64,000 nt of DNA from NCBI RefSeq assembly GCF_900168025.1, contig NZ_FUYN01000003.1, positions 434,001-498,000 on the forward strand, read 5' to 3'. Shown here piece by piece: positions 1 through 8,437 of this stretch (positions within the stretch are counted from its first letter, which is position 1; the number at the start of each line of letters is the position of its first letter). The notes beneath the pieces are model-generated. The model searched no databases. It was not told where the DNA came from and was given only the letters and a program-made list of their open reading frames with translations. Source of the stretch: Acetoanaerobium noterae (GTDB lineage Bacteria > Bacillota > Clostridia > Peptostreptococcales > Filifactoraceae). Both the position numbers and the translations under genes were made by a program.

Positions 1-76
1 TACTTATATCCTATTTACCCCTTTTTTATCTATAGTATCATTTTATAATTTTATGCATAAACTCCCCATAATTCAT

Positions 77-1087
77 TTACTCGACTCTTGTATTTAGTAT
101 CATTTCATCAAGCTTGTTAATATTATCTACGACATCTTCTCTCATTTGGCTTATGCTTCTTTGTCTAAATACCTCTGCCATTTTAAACCTGATTCTTGGA
201 AGCTCCTTTTCCAAGGTATCTGTCCAGTTAATTTTAGTTTTCCCCTGATATAAATCCATATCTACTATTCTAGTTCCATCGCTGGTATACTCAAAACCAA
301 GCAGAACTTTTTTTATATCTTTTGGTGGGTTAAATGTAAAGAATCTAATTCTATACACCCCCACTGGCATAAACATTCTAGGGTAATCCTTAGTCCAAGC
401 CTCTCCTAAAACTAATCCTAGCTCAAGTTCTTCTAAAATCTCAATTAATCTATCGTATTGAAGGCTATAGGCTTGATATCTATCGTAGATTCTTATCTCT
501 AATTCATACCAATCCTTTTTGCCTATCCCTTCGTTAATATATCTCAGTGCATGCATTCTCATATCTGCCATAAAGGTTTCATAAGGAAGCTTGATATACA
601 AAGCTTTTTTATAAAGGCTTCTAATAAAAACATCCGATTTCAAGCTTCTATCAGTAAAGCTTAATATTACACCCTTATCATTTCCTTGCTCTAAAAGATC
701 TACAAAGCTACCTTCCCTACAATCATAGTCGTGCTCAATCTCACTTATAATCTTTTCCACATCACCAAAATATCTCATTACAATAATTGAAGGAGCACTT
801 CTTACCTTTGTATTTTGGGGAGGATTTTCCTGAGATATAAATCTAGATAGTAAATCTTCGCTGCTGATATTAGCAATTATAACCTTTTCAAGATTTTCAC
901 TACTGACTTTATCAGCCATTTCTTTAGTCAAAATTACTATAGTATCATCTTCACCTGATGAATCAAAAGCCTCTTCGAGAGAAAGCTCTTGCCCTTTGCT
1001 AATTTCAAGTATATTATCTCTTAACATAGAGATGTCATCTGAAGCCCAAACTATAAAATTTACTCCATTTCTAAAAAAAGAAAACAT
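77..1087 (-). CDS. Hypothetical protein, last gene of the pcrA operon
   Basis: I do not recognise this 336-residue protein. It is predicted soluble: no signal peptide or membrane segment is visible, and it is rich in acidic and aliphatic residues, with a central region of aromatic and charged residues (around residues 190-280) that looks like alternating helix and strand. The start codon has a good GGGAGG ribosome site eight bases upstream. It lies 33 bp behind the phosphoesterase-like gene and ends the run of minus-strand genes that begins with the nitroreductase-like gene near 6.0 kb, so it is probably cotranscribed with pcrA. No function can be assigned from the sequence; only the reading frame and operon position are firm. 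Confidence 0.75.
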   Translation of the reverse strand: MFSFFRNGVNFIVWASDDISMLRDNILEISKGQELSLEEAFDSSGEDDTIVILTKEMADKVSSENLEKVIIANISSEDLLSRFISQENPPQNTKVRSAPSIIVMRYFGDVEKIISEIEHDYDCREGSFVDLLEQGNDKGVILSFTDRSLKSDVFIRSLYKKALYIKLPYETFMADMRMHALRYINEGIGKKDWYELEIRIYDRYQAYSLQYDRLIEILEELELGLVLGEAWTKDYPRMFMPVGVYRIRFFTFNPPKDIKKVLLGFEYTSDGTRIVDMDLYQGKTKINWTDTLEKELPRIRFKMAEVFRQRSISQMREDVVDNINKLDEMILNTRVE

Positions 1088-1120
1088 AGACTATGCCTCC
1101 CTTGTCCTTTAAATATAACA

Positions 1121-1753
1121 CTAAAATCCAATTCTACCTTTTTTTAGTCTTGCATCATCAGTGCCTATAGGATACTGGAGTTTATATATAGTTCCTGACT
1201 TTAGCATGATTATATTAATAGTTTTTATACCGTTTAAATAAATAGAATTTTCAGAAATTTCATCTTTTACTGAGAGGTCATGCCCATAAAGTCCATATGA
1301 ATTTGGTGTGTCTTTCAGAGCTTCAAGGTAATGAGCATATTGAATTGTTTTATTTCCTAATTTAATGCTATTAGGCTCTCTGCCTACAGTTATTCTATTA
1401 TCTAATTTCTTATACTCAGAAATAGCTTCTATATCGTCATGATTGCCAAGGGAAATATATATTCCCTTGACAAATGGTTTTTGCATTATTTTCATTAGGT
1501 TCTTTAGATATAATTTATATCTAGGTAAAGATTTAGGATAAAGCTCTAGTTTTATATTGTCCACTAAATCTCCTGTATGCACTATATACTCAGGTTTTAA
1601 TGTCATAATCAAACTATCTAGAGCTGAAAATATGCTATATGGTGTATCTGATATATGAAGCAATATTTCTTCATTTCTATTGATTAGTGATTTAGAAACT
1701 CTTACTCTGCCAGAAAGTCTATATATCACATCCCATATATGTTCATAATTCAT
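1121..1753 (-). CDS. Calcineurin-like metallophosphoesterase with incomplete metal site
   Basis: This 210-residue protein has two hallmark motifs of the calcineurin-like phosphoesterase fold, GDLVDN and GNHDD, in the right order after an N-terminal ISDTPY. In active family members the first motif is D-x-H and the last is GHxH; here they read SDTPY and YGHDLS, so the metal-binding histidines of both motifs are missing. One candidate histidine (YAHYLE) remains between them. The gene starts two bases after the aminopeptidase stop codon without a clear ribosome site, which suggests translational coupling. It may be a phosphoesterase with reduced or altered metal binding; the substrate is unknown. 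Confidence 0.7.
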   Translation of the reverse strand: MNYEHIWDVIYRLSGRVRVSKSLINRNEEILLHISDTPYSIFSALDSLIMTLKPEYIVHTGDLVDNIKLELYPKSLPRYKLYLKNLMKIMQKPFVKGIYISLGNHDDIEAISEYKKLDNRITVGREPNSIKLGNKTIQYAHYLEALKDTPNSYGLYGHDLSVKDEISENSIYLNGIKTINIIMLKSGTIYKLQYPIGTDDARLKKGRIGF

Positions 1754-1755
1754 GT

Positions 1756-3036
1756 CTACACCGTAAAGAACTTATAGAATATCTTTGTTAGGTAATATTG
1801 ATCATCTGAACCGCACAATTCTCTTATAGAGTGCATAGAAAGCATTGGATTTCCGATATCTATAGATTTAATTGAAAGATGTGAAGAAGATATCGGTCCT
1901 ATAGTTGATCCTCCTACTTGGTCAGACGGATTTACAAAGGTCTGGTATGGCGCTGAGGCTTCCTCGCAAAGATTTTTAAATACAGCAGAAGAATAACCAT
2001 CTGTTGTATATCTTTTGTTTGCACTGAGCTTTATAACAGGTCCAGCATTAAGCTTAGGTCTATTAGTAGGATCATGTTTTTCAGGAGAATTCGGGTGAAC
2101 TGCATGAGCCATATCTGCTGATATCATAAATGATTTATCTATGTTTATCATATGCTCTTCCTTATTTAACCCAAGAGCTAAATCAATTCTCTCTAGAGCA
2201 TCTGCAAGGATAGTTGAATCTGCTCCTAATCTGCTCATGCTTCCTACTTCTTCATTATCAAAGCTCACTACCATCTTAATTCCTGTTCCTTTTTCAGCTT
2301 CTATTAGAGCTTTTAATGAAGCATGAAGCATAGAAAGGTTATCTATTCTAGGTGCTGATATAAATTCATCATTAAATCCAACAAATGAGCTTGGTTGAGG
2401 ATCATAAACATATAGCTCATAATCCAGGATTCCTTGTTTTTCAATAGACAGGTACTCAGCGATTTTATGAATCAAATGATCCTCACCTATAAAGTCTCCA
2501 CTAAGAGAAACTAGAGGAAGCATGTCCTTTTGTTTATTAAGCTCAATTCCTTTATTTACATCTCTATTTAAGTGGATAGCTAGATTTGGGATAATTGCTA
2601 CAGGCTTTTCAAAATCTATAAGTACCTCTGTAGGCTCCATAGATTTTCCAGAGCGAAGCAGCACTCTTCCTCCTAAAGATAGAGGTCTATCCATCCATGT
2701 ATTTAAAATAGGTCCACCGTAAATCTCAGTGTTTAGCTTTACATAACCGTTGTCCTTTATTACTGCTTTAGGCTTAATCATCATTGCTGGAGAGTCGGTG
2801 TGACTTCCTATTATCTGATAGCCATCTGTTTTTGTATGAACTCTAAAAGCAATCAATGCAGTTCCATACTCTATATAGTAGCCTTTGCCTTCTTTGACTT
2901 CAAATTTTTTGTTTAGGTTTAATCTTTTAAAGCCAGCTTCCTTTAATTTTTCTACAGATATTTTAACGGCATGATAAGGCGTTTTTGATGCATCCAAAAA
3001 TTTCATCATATCGAGTGCTACTGCTTTTTTTTCCAT
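1756..3036 (-). CDS. apeB: M18-family aminopeptidase
   Basis: Cytosolic metallo-aminopeptidase of the M18 family (aspartyl aminopeptidase / ApeB type), removing N-terminal residues from peptides. Family motifs are clear: GSHTDSPAM in the first third, APRIDNLS, the FDNEEVGS segment with the catalytic and metal-binding acids, and HAVHPN with a metal histidine near the C terminus. The length of 426 residues fits the family. The frame is open seven codons further upstream, but the ATG at 3036 has a GGGGAG ribosome site at good distance, so I use that start. It sits 31 bp after pcrA in the same orientation and is probably part of that operon. Confidence 0.93.
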   Translation of the reverse strand: MEKKAVALDMMKFLDASKTPYHAVKISVEKLKEAGFKRLNLNKKFEVKEGKGYYIEYGTALIAFRVHTKTDGYQIIGSHTDSPAMMIKPKAVIKDNGYVKLNTEIYGGPILNTWMDRPLSLGGRVLLRSGKSMEPTEVLIDFEKPVAIIPNLAIHLNRDVNKGIELNKQKDMLPLVSLSGDFIGEDHLIHKIAEYLSIEKQGILDYELYVYDPQPSSFVGFNDEFISAPRIDNLSMLHASLKALIEAEKGTGIKMVVSFDNEEVGSMSRLGADSTILADALERIDLALGLNKEEHMINIDKSFMISADMAHAVHPNSPEKHDPTNRPKLNAGPVIKLSANKRYTTDGYSSAVFKNLCEEASAPYQTFVNPSDQVGGSTIGPISSSHLSIKSIDIGNPMLSMHSIRELCGSDDQYYLTKIFYKFFTV

Positions 3037-3067
3037 AATAGTTCTCCCCTTTTGCATTTACTAAATT

Positions 3068-5230
3068 CTATAGCTTGCTTAGACTGATAAACGTAGTGTC
3101 AATTTGCTTTATGCCCTGTCCTTCAAATGCTATCGTGTAGACAGTGCCTGTTTTTGCAACTACCATACCTATGCCAAATTTAGGATGCTTGATTTTTGAG
3201 CCTACAGTAATATCATCCTGACCATCAAATTTAGGTTTATCATCTTGTCCTATCTTATATTTATCCTTATACCTGTCATATAAACTCTGAGGTTTCGTCT
3301 TTTCTATTTTAGCATTCTCTTCAAAAAGACTTTCATCTATTTCAGATATGAATCTAGAGGCAATAGCATGATTTCGCCTTCCATATAGAGTTCTCTCATT
3401 TGCATAGGTAATATATAAAATTTGTTTTGCCCTCGTCATACCCACATAGCAAAGTCTTCTCTCTTCTTCCAATTGATTTTCATCTAGCATAGCTCTAGAT
3501 ATAGGGAAAATTCCTTCCTCTACTCCAGCTAAAAATACCACTGGAAATTCCAAGCCTTTTGCACTGTGAAGGGTCATCAAGGTTACAAAATCATCCTCTT
3601 CATCTATACTGTCTAAATCAGACACTAAAGACACTGAAGATAAAAACTCTTCCAAAGTTTTTTCCTCTGAATTTTGCATAAACTCCATTACAACAGACTT
3701 AAACTCTTCTATATTTTCAATCCTTCCTCTTGCTTCATCTGTATCTTCTGCCTTTAGCTCATCCACATATCTTGTGTTGTCTATGACTTTTTGAACAAAC
3801 TCAGTAAGCGGCAAAATCTCTTTCATATCCATAAATGAATTAATCATCATTACAAACTTATTTAAGGTAGTTTTTACCTTAGTGGATAAATCAAAGCCAG
3901 ACAAATCATGAAGTAATCCAAACAAGCTCTCCCCAGTGACTAATGCTCTTTCTTCTAGTTTTTCTAGAGTCTTAGCTCCTATACCACGTTTTGGCACGTT
4001 TACTATTCGTTTTAAAGCCAAATCATCTAGAGGGTTTTGAACCAATCTAAGATATGCCATTATGTCTTTGATTTCTTTTCTATCGTAGAACTTCAGCGAG
4101 CCAAATATCTTATATGAAATCGAATGCTTAATAAGAGCCTCTTCAAGTGCTCTTGACTGAGCATTTGTTCTATATAAAAGAGCAAAATCTCTTAGATTTC
4201 TATCTTCTTCCTCTTGTCTTTTTTTAATTTCTCTAGCTATAAAATTAGCTTCATCTTTTTCATCATAGGCTTTATGAAGCTTGATTTTTTCGCCTTCCTT
4301 CAGCTGAGTCCAAAGTTTTTTGTTTTTTCTTCCTAGATTTCTTTTTATTACGCTGTTTGCTCCATCTAAAATCACTTCAGTAGAACGATAATTTTGCTCT
4401 AGCTTGACTACAAAAGCATCCTTATAATCCTTTTCAAAATCTAGAATGTTTGCTATGTCTGCGCCTCTCCATCCGTAAATAGACTGGTCATCGTCTCCTA
4501 CTACGCATAGATTTTTATGCATCTCACTTAGAAGGTTTATAAGCACATACTGAGCATGATTGGTATCCTGATACTCATCGACCATGACATATTGAAATTT
4601 TCTTTGGTAAAAATCTCTCACAAACTCATCAGTTTTTAAAAGCTCTACTGTTTTAAAAATAAGATCATCAAAATCTAGTGCATTATTTGATTTTAGTTTT
4701 CTTTGATATAAGTCATAAACTTTAGAAATCTTTGATAATCTAAAATCATTAAAATATCTAGCCTCGAATGCCTTTGGGTTAAGTAGCTTATCTTTAGCCC
4801 CAGAAATTGCAGAGAGGACACTGCTTGGTTTAAAGCTGTCCTCTCTTAGGCCGCATTCCTTTATACACTCTTTAATTAAGCTTAGCTGATCCTGAGTATC
4901 ATAGATTACAAAGGATCTATTGTAGCCTATTCGTTCTATATCTCTTCTTAATATCCTAACGCAAAGAGAGTGAAAAGTGCTAATCCACATATCCTTGGCT
5001 CTATCTCCAATTAATGAATTAACCCTTTCCCTCATCTCTTTTGCGGCTTTATTTGTAAATGTGATAGCCAGCAAAGAATAAGGTGATATTTTTAAATCCT
5101 CTATCATATGAGCTATCCTATACGTTATTACTCTAGTCTTACCTGAGCCCGCACCAGCTAAAATTAGCAAAGGTCCTTCGACTCTTGTAACCGCTGATAG
5201 CTGGTCTTTATTTAAGCCCGTCAAATCCAT
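3068..5230 (-). CDS. pcrA: ATP-dependent DNA helicase PcrA (UvrD/Rep family)
   Basis: Superfamily 1A 3'-5' DNA helicase involved in nucleotide excision repair, replication restart and removal of RecA filaments. All helicase motifs are present: Walker A AGAGSGKT at about residues 25-32, the Walker B region VDEYQDTN, SIYGWRGAD, the conserved TLHSAKGLEF and the motif VI segment CYVGMTRAK. The last 45 residues (GSKIKHPKFGIGMV and following) form the small Tudor-like domain typical of PcrA that contacts RNA polymerase. At 720 residues it has normal length. A GGAGG ribosome site precedes the ATG. It lies 12 bp after the nitroreductase-like gene and heads several downstream genes. Confidence 0.97.
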   Translation of the reverse strand: MDLTGLNKDQLSAVTRVEGPLLILAGAGSGKTRVITYRIAHMIEDLKISPYSLLAITFTNKAAKEMRERVNSLIGDRAKDMWISTFHSLCVRILRRDIERIGYNRSFVIYDTQDQLSLIKECIKECGLREDSFKPSSVLSAISGAKDKLLNPKAFEARYFNDFRLSKISKVYDLYQRKLKSNNALDFDDLIFKTVELLKTDEFVRDFYQRKFQYVMVDEYQDTNHAQYVLINLLSEMHKNLCVVGDDDQSIYGWRGADIANILDFEKDYKDAFVVKLEQNYRSTEVILDGANSVIKRNLGRKNKKLWTQLKEGEKIKLHKAYDEKDEANFIAREIKKRQEEEDRNLRDFALLYRTNAQSRALEEALIKHSISYKIFGSLKFYDRKEIKDIMAYLRLVQNPLDDLALKRIVNVPKRGIGAKTLEKLEERALVTGESLFGLLHDLSGFDLSTKVKTTLNKFVMMINSFMDMKEILPLTEFVQKVIDNTRYVDELKAEDTDEARGRIENIEEFKSVVMEFMQNSEEKTLEEFLSSVSLVSDLDSIDEEDDFVTLMTLHSAKGLEFPVVFLAGVEEGIFPISRAMLDENQLEEERRLCYVGMTRAKQILYITYANERTLYGRRNHAIASRFISEIDESLFEENAKIEKTKPQSLYDRYKDKYKIGQDDKPKFDGQDDITVGSKIKHPKFGIGMVVAKTGTVYTIAFEGQGIKQIDTTFISLSKL

Positions 5231-5242
5231 AATTGCCTCCAG

Positions 5243-6037
5243 TTATATATTATATACCGCTCTAATTTCATAGCTCTCTGGAATATTAAACTCTCCACTT
5301 GCTTCAGCAGTCTGAAGTGATAATCCCTTGTCTACACAAGCTTTTTCAAAATAGAATTTAATAATTCCTGTATCCAAATCTGTATCTGCGCTTGAATCCT
5401 TCTCAACCGCAAGAATAACATGTTTTTTTAGAATTAAGAACTTCCATGGCTGTTTATTTCCCCATGATGGAGCAAATCTAGTTAAATAAAAGACTTGATC
5501 TAAGCCTCTTGCTTCTAAATCTTCCCATTCAGGAGTATTGCCCCACTCATCCATATATGTTATTTCTATTGCTCCTTGTCTAAATGCTTTTTCTTGAATA
5601 TCTTTTTTGAAGATACCTGCATAACGGTAGCCTATAGCTAAAAATCCGCAAAGTGAACGTGCTGCATCTATACCTAAATCAGCTTTAATCTCATCTGTAT
5701 TAGGAATAGTTATCCAGCAGCTTCCAAGACCTTCCTTATGAGCCTTGAATCTCATCATCTCCATAATATAAGCTGCATCTTCTTTAGATTTTCTTCCGTC
5801 ATCGCTTAGAACAGCAATATAGTGAGGTGCACCTATGAATTTACCGAAGTATCCAGCTTTACCTTCTAATTTTTGCTTTGTTTGTTCTCCATCTTCAAAT
5901 AATACTATGTCTAGTCCGTGATTTTCTAGTGCAGTATCTCCAGCAGATATTATTTCTTTTAAAAGCTCGCCCTTTACTACAGTTTCTTTATAATCTCTTG
6001 TCGATTTGATTTCTTCCATGATGTTTGAATAATTCAT
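5243..6037 (-). CDS. Nitroreductase-superfamily protein
   Basis: A 264-residue protein resembling the small FMN-binding nitroreductases annotated as TM nitroreductases in clostridia. It has two successive related halves: one around APHYIAVLSDDG and GLGSCWITIP, the other around FAPSWGNKQPWKFLIL, where the N-K/Q-P-W pattern resembles the FMN-binding NxQPW of nitroreductases. The electron donor and substrate are unknown. A GGGAGGG ribosome site lies before the ATG, and a TATAAT-like -10 (minus strand, about 6072-6077) suggests that the promoter of the whole pcrA operon lies here. The family call is reasonably safe; a redox role is inference. Confidence 0.8.
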   Translation of the reverse strand: MNYSNIMEEIKSTRDYKETVVKGELLKEIISAGDTALENHGLDIVLFEDGEQTKQKLEGKAGYFGKFIGAPHYIAVLSDDGRKSKEDAAYIMEMMRFKAHKEGLGSCWITIPNTDEIKADLGIDAARSLCGFLAIGYRYAGIFKKDIQEKAFRQGAIEITYMDEWGNTPEWEDLEARGLDQVFYLTRFAPSWGNKQPWKFLILKKHVILAVEKDSSADTDLDTGIIKFYFEKACVDKGLSLQTAEASGEFNIPESYEIRAVYNI

Positions 6038-6134
6038 AACTATCCCTCCCTAATTATTAATCGCTATACCTATTATATATCAAATATGCAGTACTATACA
6101 TATTTTCTGTATTGATAAAAATATAATTTTTGAT

Positions 6135-6998
6135 TTACTTAATTTTACTCATCCAATCACTCAAATCTGCCCAGATATCATGTGCATCTTCATATCCAGT
6201 TTTATAAAAATCAGCAAGCTTCGATTTATTTCTCTCCATCCTGTCTATTTCCACTTTTCTTCTAGGTCTAATAACAAATACCTCGCCCTGCTCTTCTAAG
6301 CTTTCAATATAGTCCAAGGTTTCATTATAAACCCTATATCTACTTGAAATAGTTTCTTGTAGCTTTGGGAAATTTTTATACACTTTTTTTGAAATGAAAG
6401 CAGTATTTGATGGTTTTTTTCTATATTCCCTACCTCTGGTAAGTACAATAATATTTTTTTTATTGCCATCAGCAATAGCCTTTTTTATAGGTATAGAGTC
6501 TGCTATGCCTCCATCTAGCACTGGCTCTCCCCGAACATCTACTATTGGGGTTACAAACGGAAGACTACTTGAGGCTCTGCAGGTATCTAAAACAAACTGC
6601 TTGCTTTTATCCTTCTTTGCATCAAAGTAGAGAGCTTGTCCAGTCTTACAGCTAGTTCCTACCAAAATACATTTTTGCTCATTTTCAAAAAAAGTATCAT
6701 AATCAAAAAGCTCATATTTATTTGGAATTTCATCAAATAAAAAATCCATATCCATAATAGAACGCTTAAACACAAGATTTCTCTTACTTATATATCTGGG
6801 ATTCTCTATATGGTTTAGAATTGCATTTTTCCCTCTGCCTCTTTGCCTAGATACGTAAGATACTCCTTGGCAAGCTCCAGCTGATACTCCTATCACATAT
6901 GGAAGATAAAAATTCTTATCCATAAAAAAGTCCAATACTCCAGCGGTATATATTCCTCTCATGCCTCCGCCTTCCAATACTAAACCTATGTCTTTCAT
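6135..6998 (-). CDS. Patatin-like phospholipase
   Basis: Serine lipid acyl hydrolase of the patatin family, 287 residues. The oxyanion-hole glycine-rich stretch GGGMRGIYTAG is near the N terminus, followed by the nucleophile elbow GVSAG and the catalytic aspartate in LDGGIADSIP; together they form the Ser-Asp dyad typical of bacterial patatins of the RssA/YjjU kind. No signal peptide is visible, so it probably acts on membrane lipids from the cytosol. The C-terminal third is rich in basic residues, which may help membrane contact. It is a single gene with an AGAGGTG ribosome site, between the pcrA operon and an ion transporter, both on the same strand. Confidence 0.9.
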   Translation of the reverse strand: MKDIGLVLEGGGMRGIYTAGVLDFFMDKNFYLPYVIGVSAGACQGVSYVSRQRGRGKNAILNHIENPRYISKRNLVFKRSIMDMDFLFDEIPNKYELFDYDTFFENEQKCILVGTSCKTGQALYFDAKKDKSKQFVLDTCRASSSLPFVTPIVDVRGEPVLDGGIADSIPIKKAIADGNKKNIIVLTRGREYRKKPSNTAFISKKVYKNFPKLQETISSRYRVYNETLDYIESLEEQGEVFVIRPRRKVEIDRMERNKSKLADFYKTGYEDAHDIWADLSDWMSKIK

Positions 6999-7074
6999 CT
7001 AAAACACCTCTAGTCTAAAATATATATCCTACAATTCTATCACGATGATTTTTTTCTGTCCAATTTCAAGCATT

Positions 7075-7133
7075 AAAAAGGAGCAGATGACGCTGTGGAC
7101 TAGTTAAAAATCCACAAAGTCATAATTGCTCCT
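7075..7133 (-). terminator. Terminator overlapping the end of the transporter gene
   Basis: On the minus strand AGGAGCA pairs with TGCTCCT, continued inward by ATGAC/GTCAT and GTGGA/TCCAC, and is followed by a run of five T. The stop codon of the transporter gene (7100-7102) falls in the loop, so the 5' half of the hairpin is coding sequence. Confidence 0.8.
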
Positions 7134-8197
7134 ACAAAAATCAACAATATTACATTGGTTAATGTAAAGTATCTAAAGTATTTTCTTTTTGGAAAAGCCT
7201 TGATATAAAGCTTCCATGATATCAAGTTAGCAAGTGATGCTATAAGAGTTCCAAATCCACCTAGCGAAACGCCTATTAGCAAAGCTTCCTTATTTAATGT
7301 AAATGGAGATAGCAATATAGCGGCCGGAACATTGCTTATGCCTTGAGACGCTATAGCAGATACCCACATAGTCTTAAGTGGCGTTTGTAGCTGTGTACTA
7401 ATTATATCTACAATATTATCTAAAGCTAAAAGATTATCAACCAGCAAGAAAAATAGTACAAAGGTTCCTAACAAAAAATAATCCACATCGATAATTAATT
7501 TTTTCTTCATAATAAAAATTACTATAAAGATCATGGGTGTAATTAAATGCCAAGATAACACATGCAAAATCGATAAAATGGCAACTACCAGTAACCCTAA
7601 ATATACTATTATTTCCGTTTTCGATTTAATTATAATTTTTTCTAAATCAAAATCTAGCTTGCTTTTGGAGCAAGTCATTGCTATAAGTAGCAGTCCTATC
7701 ATAGATATGATTACAAATGGAGCAGTGAAAGAAAAAAACTCCAATGGCTTCATATTAAAATAATTAAATAGAAAAATATTTTGAGGGTTTCCAAATGGAG
7801 TCAAGCTACTTCCTACATTAGCAGCTATAGTTTCAAGAGCCACTAATTTATATGGATTAAACCTTCCTTTTTTCCCTATTATTATAGTTATTGGAACTAA
7901 AGTCAAAAGAGCGACATCATTTGTCATGAACATTGCAAATAAAGCGCTAAGTCCTATAAGTGCAAAAGCAAGCTTTCTTTCAGTATGGTACCTTATGCAG
8001 ATTTTATTGGCTAAATAATCTAAAAACCTCTGCTCCTCAAGAGCAAGTGCAACTACCATAAGATTCCAAAGTGCAGCTAATACGCCCCAGTCTATGGCTT
8101 CTATAGTAGGTATCCTAAAAAATACTGAAACCGAAAAAACAAACAGCAAAACAATAAATACAACCTCTTCAGATAATTTGTCTATTATACTTTTCAA
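7100..8197 (-). CDS. Anion/sodium transporter of the ArsB/NhaD-SLC13 superfamily
   Basis: Polytopic membrane protein of 365 residues with about ten hydrophobic segments. Conserved ion-transporter superfamily features include FMTNDVALLTLVPI, the substrate-site signature GSSLTPFGNPQN, and the second-repeat counterpart SQGISNVPAAILLSP with an NxP motif. This places it among ArsB/CitM/YbiR-type carriers. The substrate (sodium, arsenite or a carboxylate) cannot be read from the sequence. Translation most likely starts at TTG (8197) behind a TAGGAG ribosome site. The gene is monocistronic, with a terminator that overlaps its own 3' end. The structured sequence at 8307-8365 lies about 110 bp upstream and could in principle belong to its leader. 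Confidence 0.8.
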   Translation of the reverse strand: MKSIIDKLSEEVVFIVLLFVFSVSVFFRIPTIEAIDWGVLAALWNLMVVALALEEQRFLDYLANKICIRYHTERKLAFALIGLSALFAMFMTNDVALLTLVPITIIIGKKGRFNPYKLVALETIAANVGSSLTPFGNPQNIFLFNYFNMKPLEFFSFTAPFVIISMIGLLLIAMTCSKSKLDFDLEKIIIKSKTEIIVYLGLLVVAILSILHVLSWHLITPMIFIVIFIMKKKLIIDVDYFLLGTFVLFFLLVDNLLALDNIVDIISTQLQTPLKTMWVSAIASQGISNVPAAILLSPFTLNKEALLIGVSLGGFGTLIASLANLISWKLYIKAFPKRKYFRYFTLTNVILLIFVGAIMTLWIFN

Positions 8198-8276
8198 AAT
8201 AAATAACTCCTAGCAAAATATGTTTTGATTCTTAACCTTAATGTAACAGTTAAGATTGTGTAAAATCTATTGCAGT

Positions 8277-8305
8277 TTGATATTAAATCTATAAAATAAT
8301 ACATA
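8277..8305 (+). promoter_or_regulatory. Candidate promoter for a small RNA
   Basis: TTGATA, 17 bases, TACATA on the plus strand, just before the structured segment at 8307. Good spacing with one off-consensus box; nothing on this strand downstream is protein-coding. Confidence 0.45.
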
Positions 8306-8306
8306 A

Positions 8307-8437
8307 GGGATGGCGTGACAGTCGCCCTAGAGGTGAACCTTGAAAGGATAGGTAGCCTCTATATAGCAAATTCTTCTTTTCAAATATACCCTTCTGTAAA
8401 ACCATGAGAAAGCTAAATTCTCATGGTTTTTACTTTT
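8307..8437 (+). ncRNA. Candidate structured small RNA (or transporter leader element on the other strand)
   Basis: This non-coding stretch has clear secondary structure. GGCG (8312-8315) pairs with CGCC (8323-8326). TAGAGG (8328-8333) pairs with CCTCTA (8356-8361), enclosing a second helix ACCT/AGGT (8337-8340 with 8350-8353) across a small internal loop. A perfect 10-bp terminator hairpin with a T run follows at 8401-8431. With the promoter at 8277-8305 this gives a transcript of about 125 nt between two minus-strand genes. The GC-rich element stands out from the AT-rich surroundings. The same helices can form on the minus strand, where they would lie in the transporter leader. It matches no riboswitch consensus I can recall (TPP, M-box, fluoride, yybP, SRP RNA). 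Confidence 0.45.
8399..8436. terminator. Bidirectional terminator after cca
   Basis: Perfect 10-bp hairpin ACCATGAGAA/TTCTCATGGT with a 7-base loop. It has T runs in both directions (TTTTT then ACTTTT on plus, TTTTAC on minus). It ends the uvrC-cca operon and could also end the candidate small RNA. Confidence 0.85.

Noticed and set aside
2141-2326. Plus-strand ORF opposite the M18 aminopeptidase gene
   Set aside because: Shadow of a strongly coding minus-strand gene, without a ribosome site or recognisable protein features; the same applies to the other antisense ORFs, such as those at 9933-10298, 27240-27623, 47324-47740 and 53472-53831.
8300-8370. TPP, M-box, fluoride riboswitch or SRP RNA
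   Set aside because: Some short words are similar (GATGG, GTGAACC, GGTAGCC), but the required conserved cores and lengths are missing.
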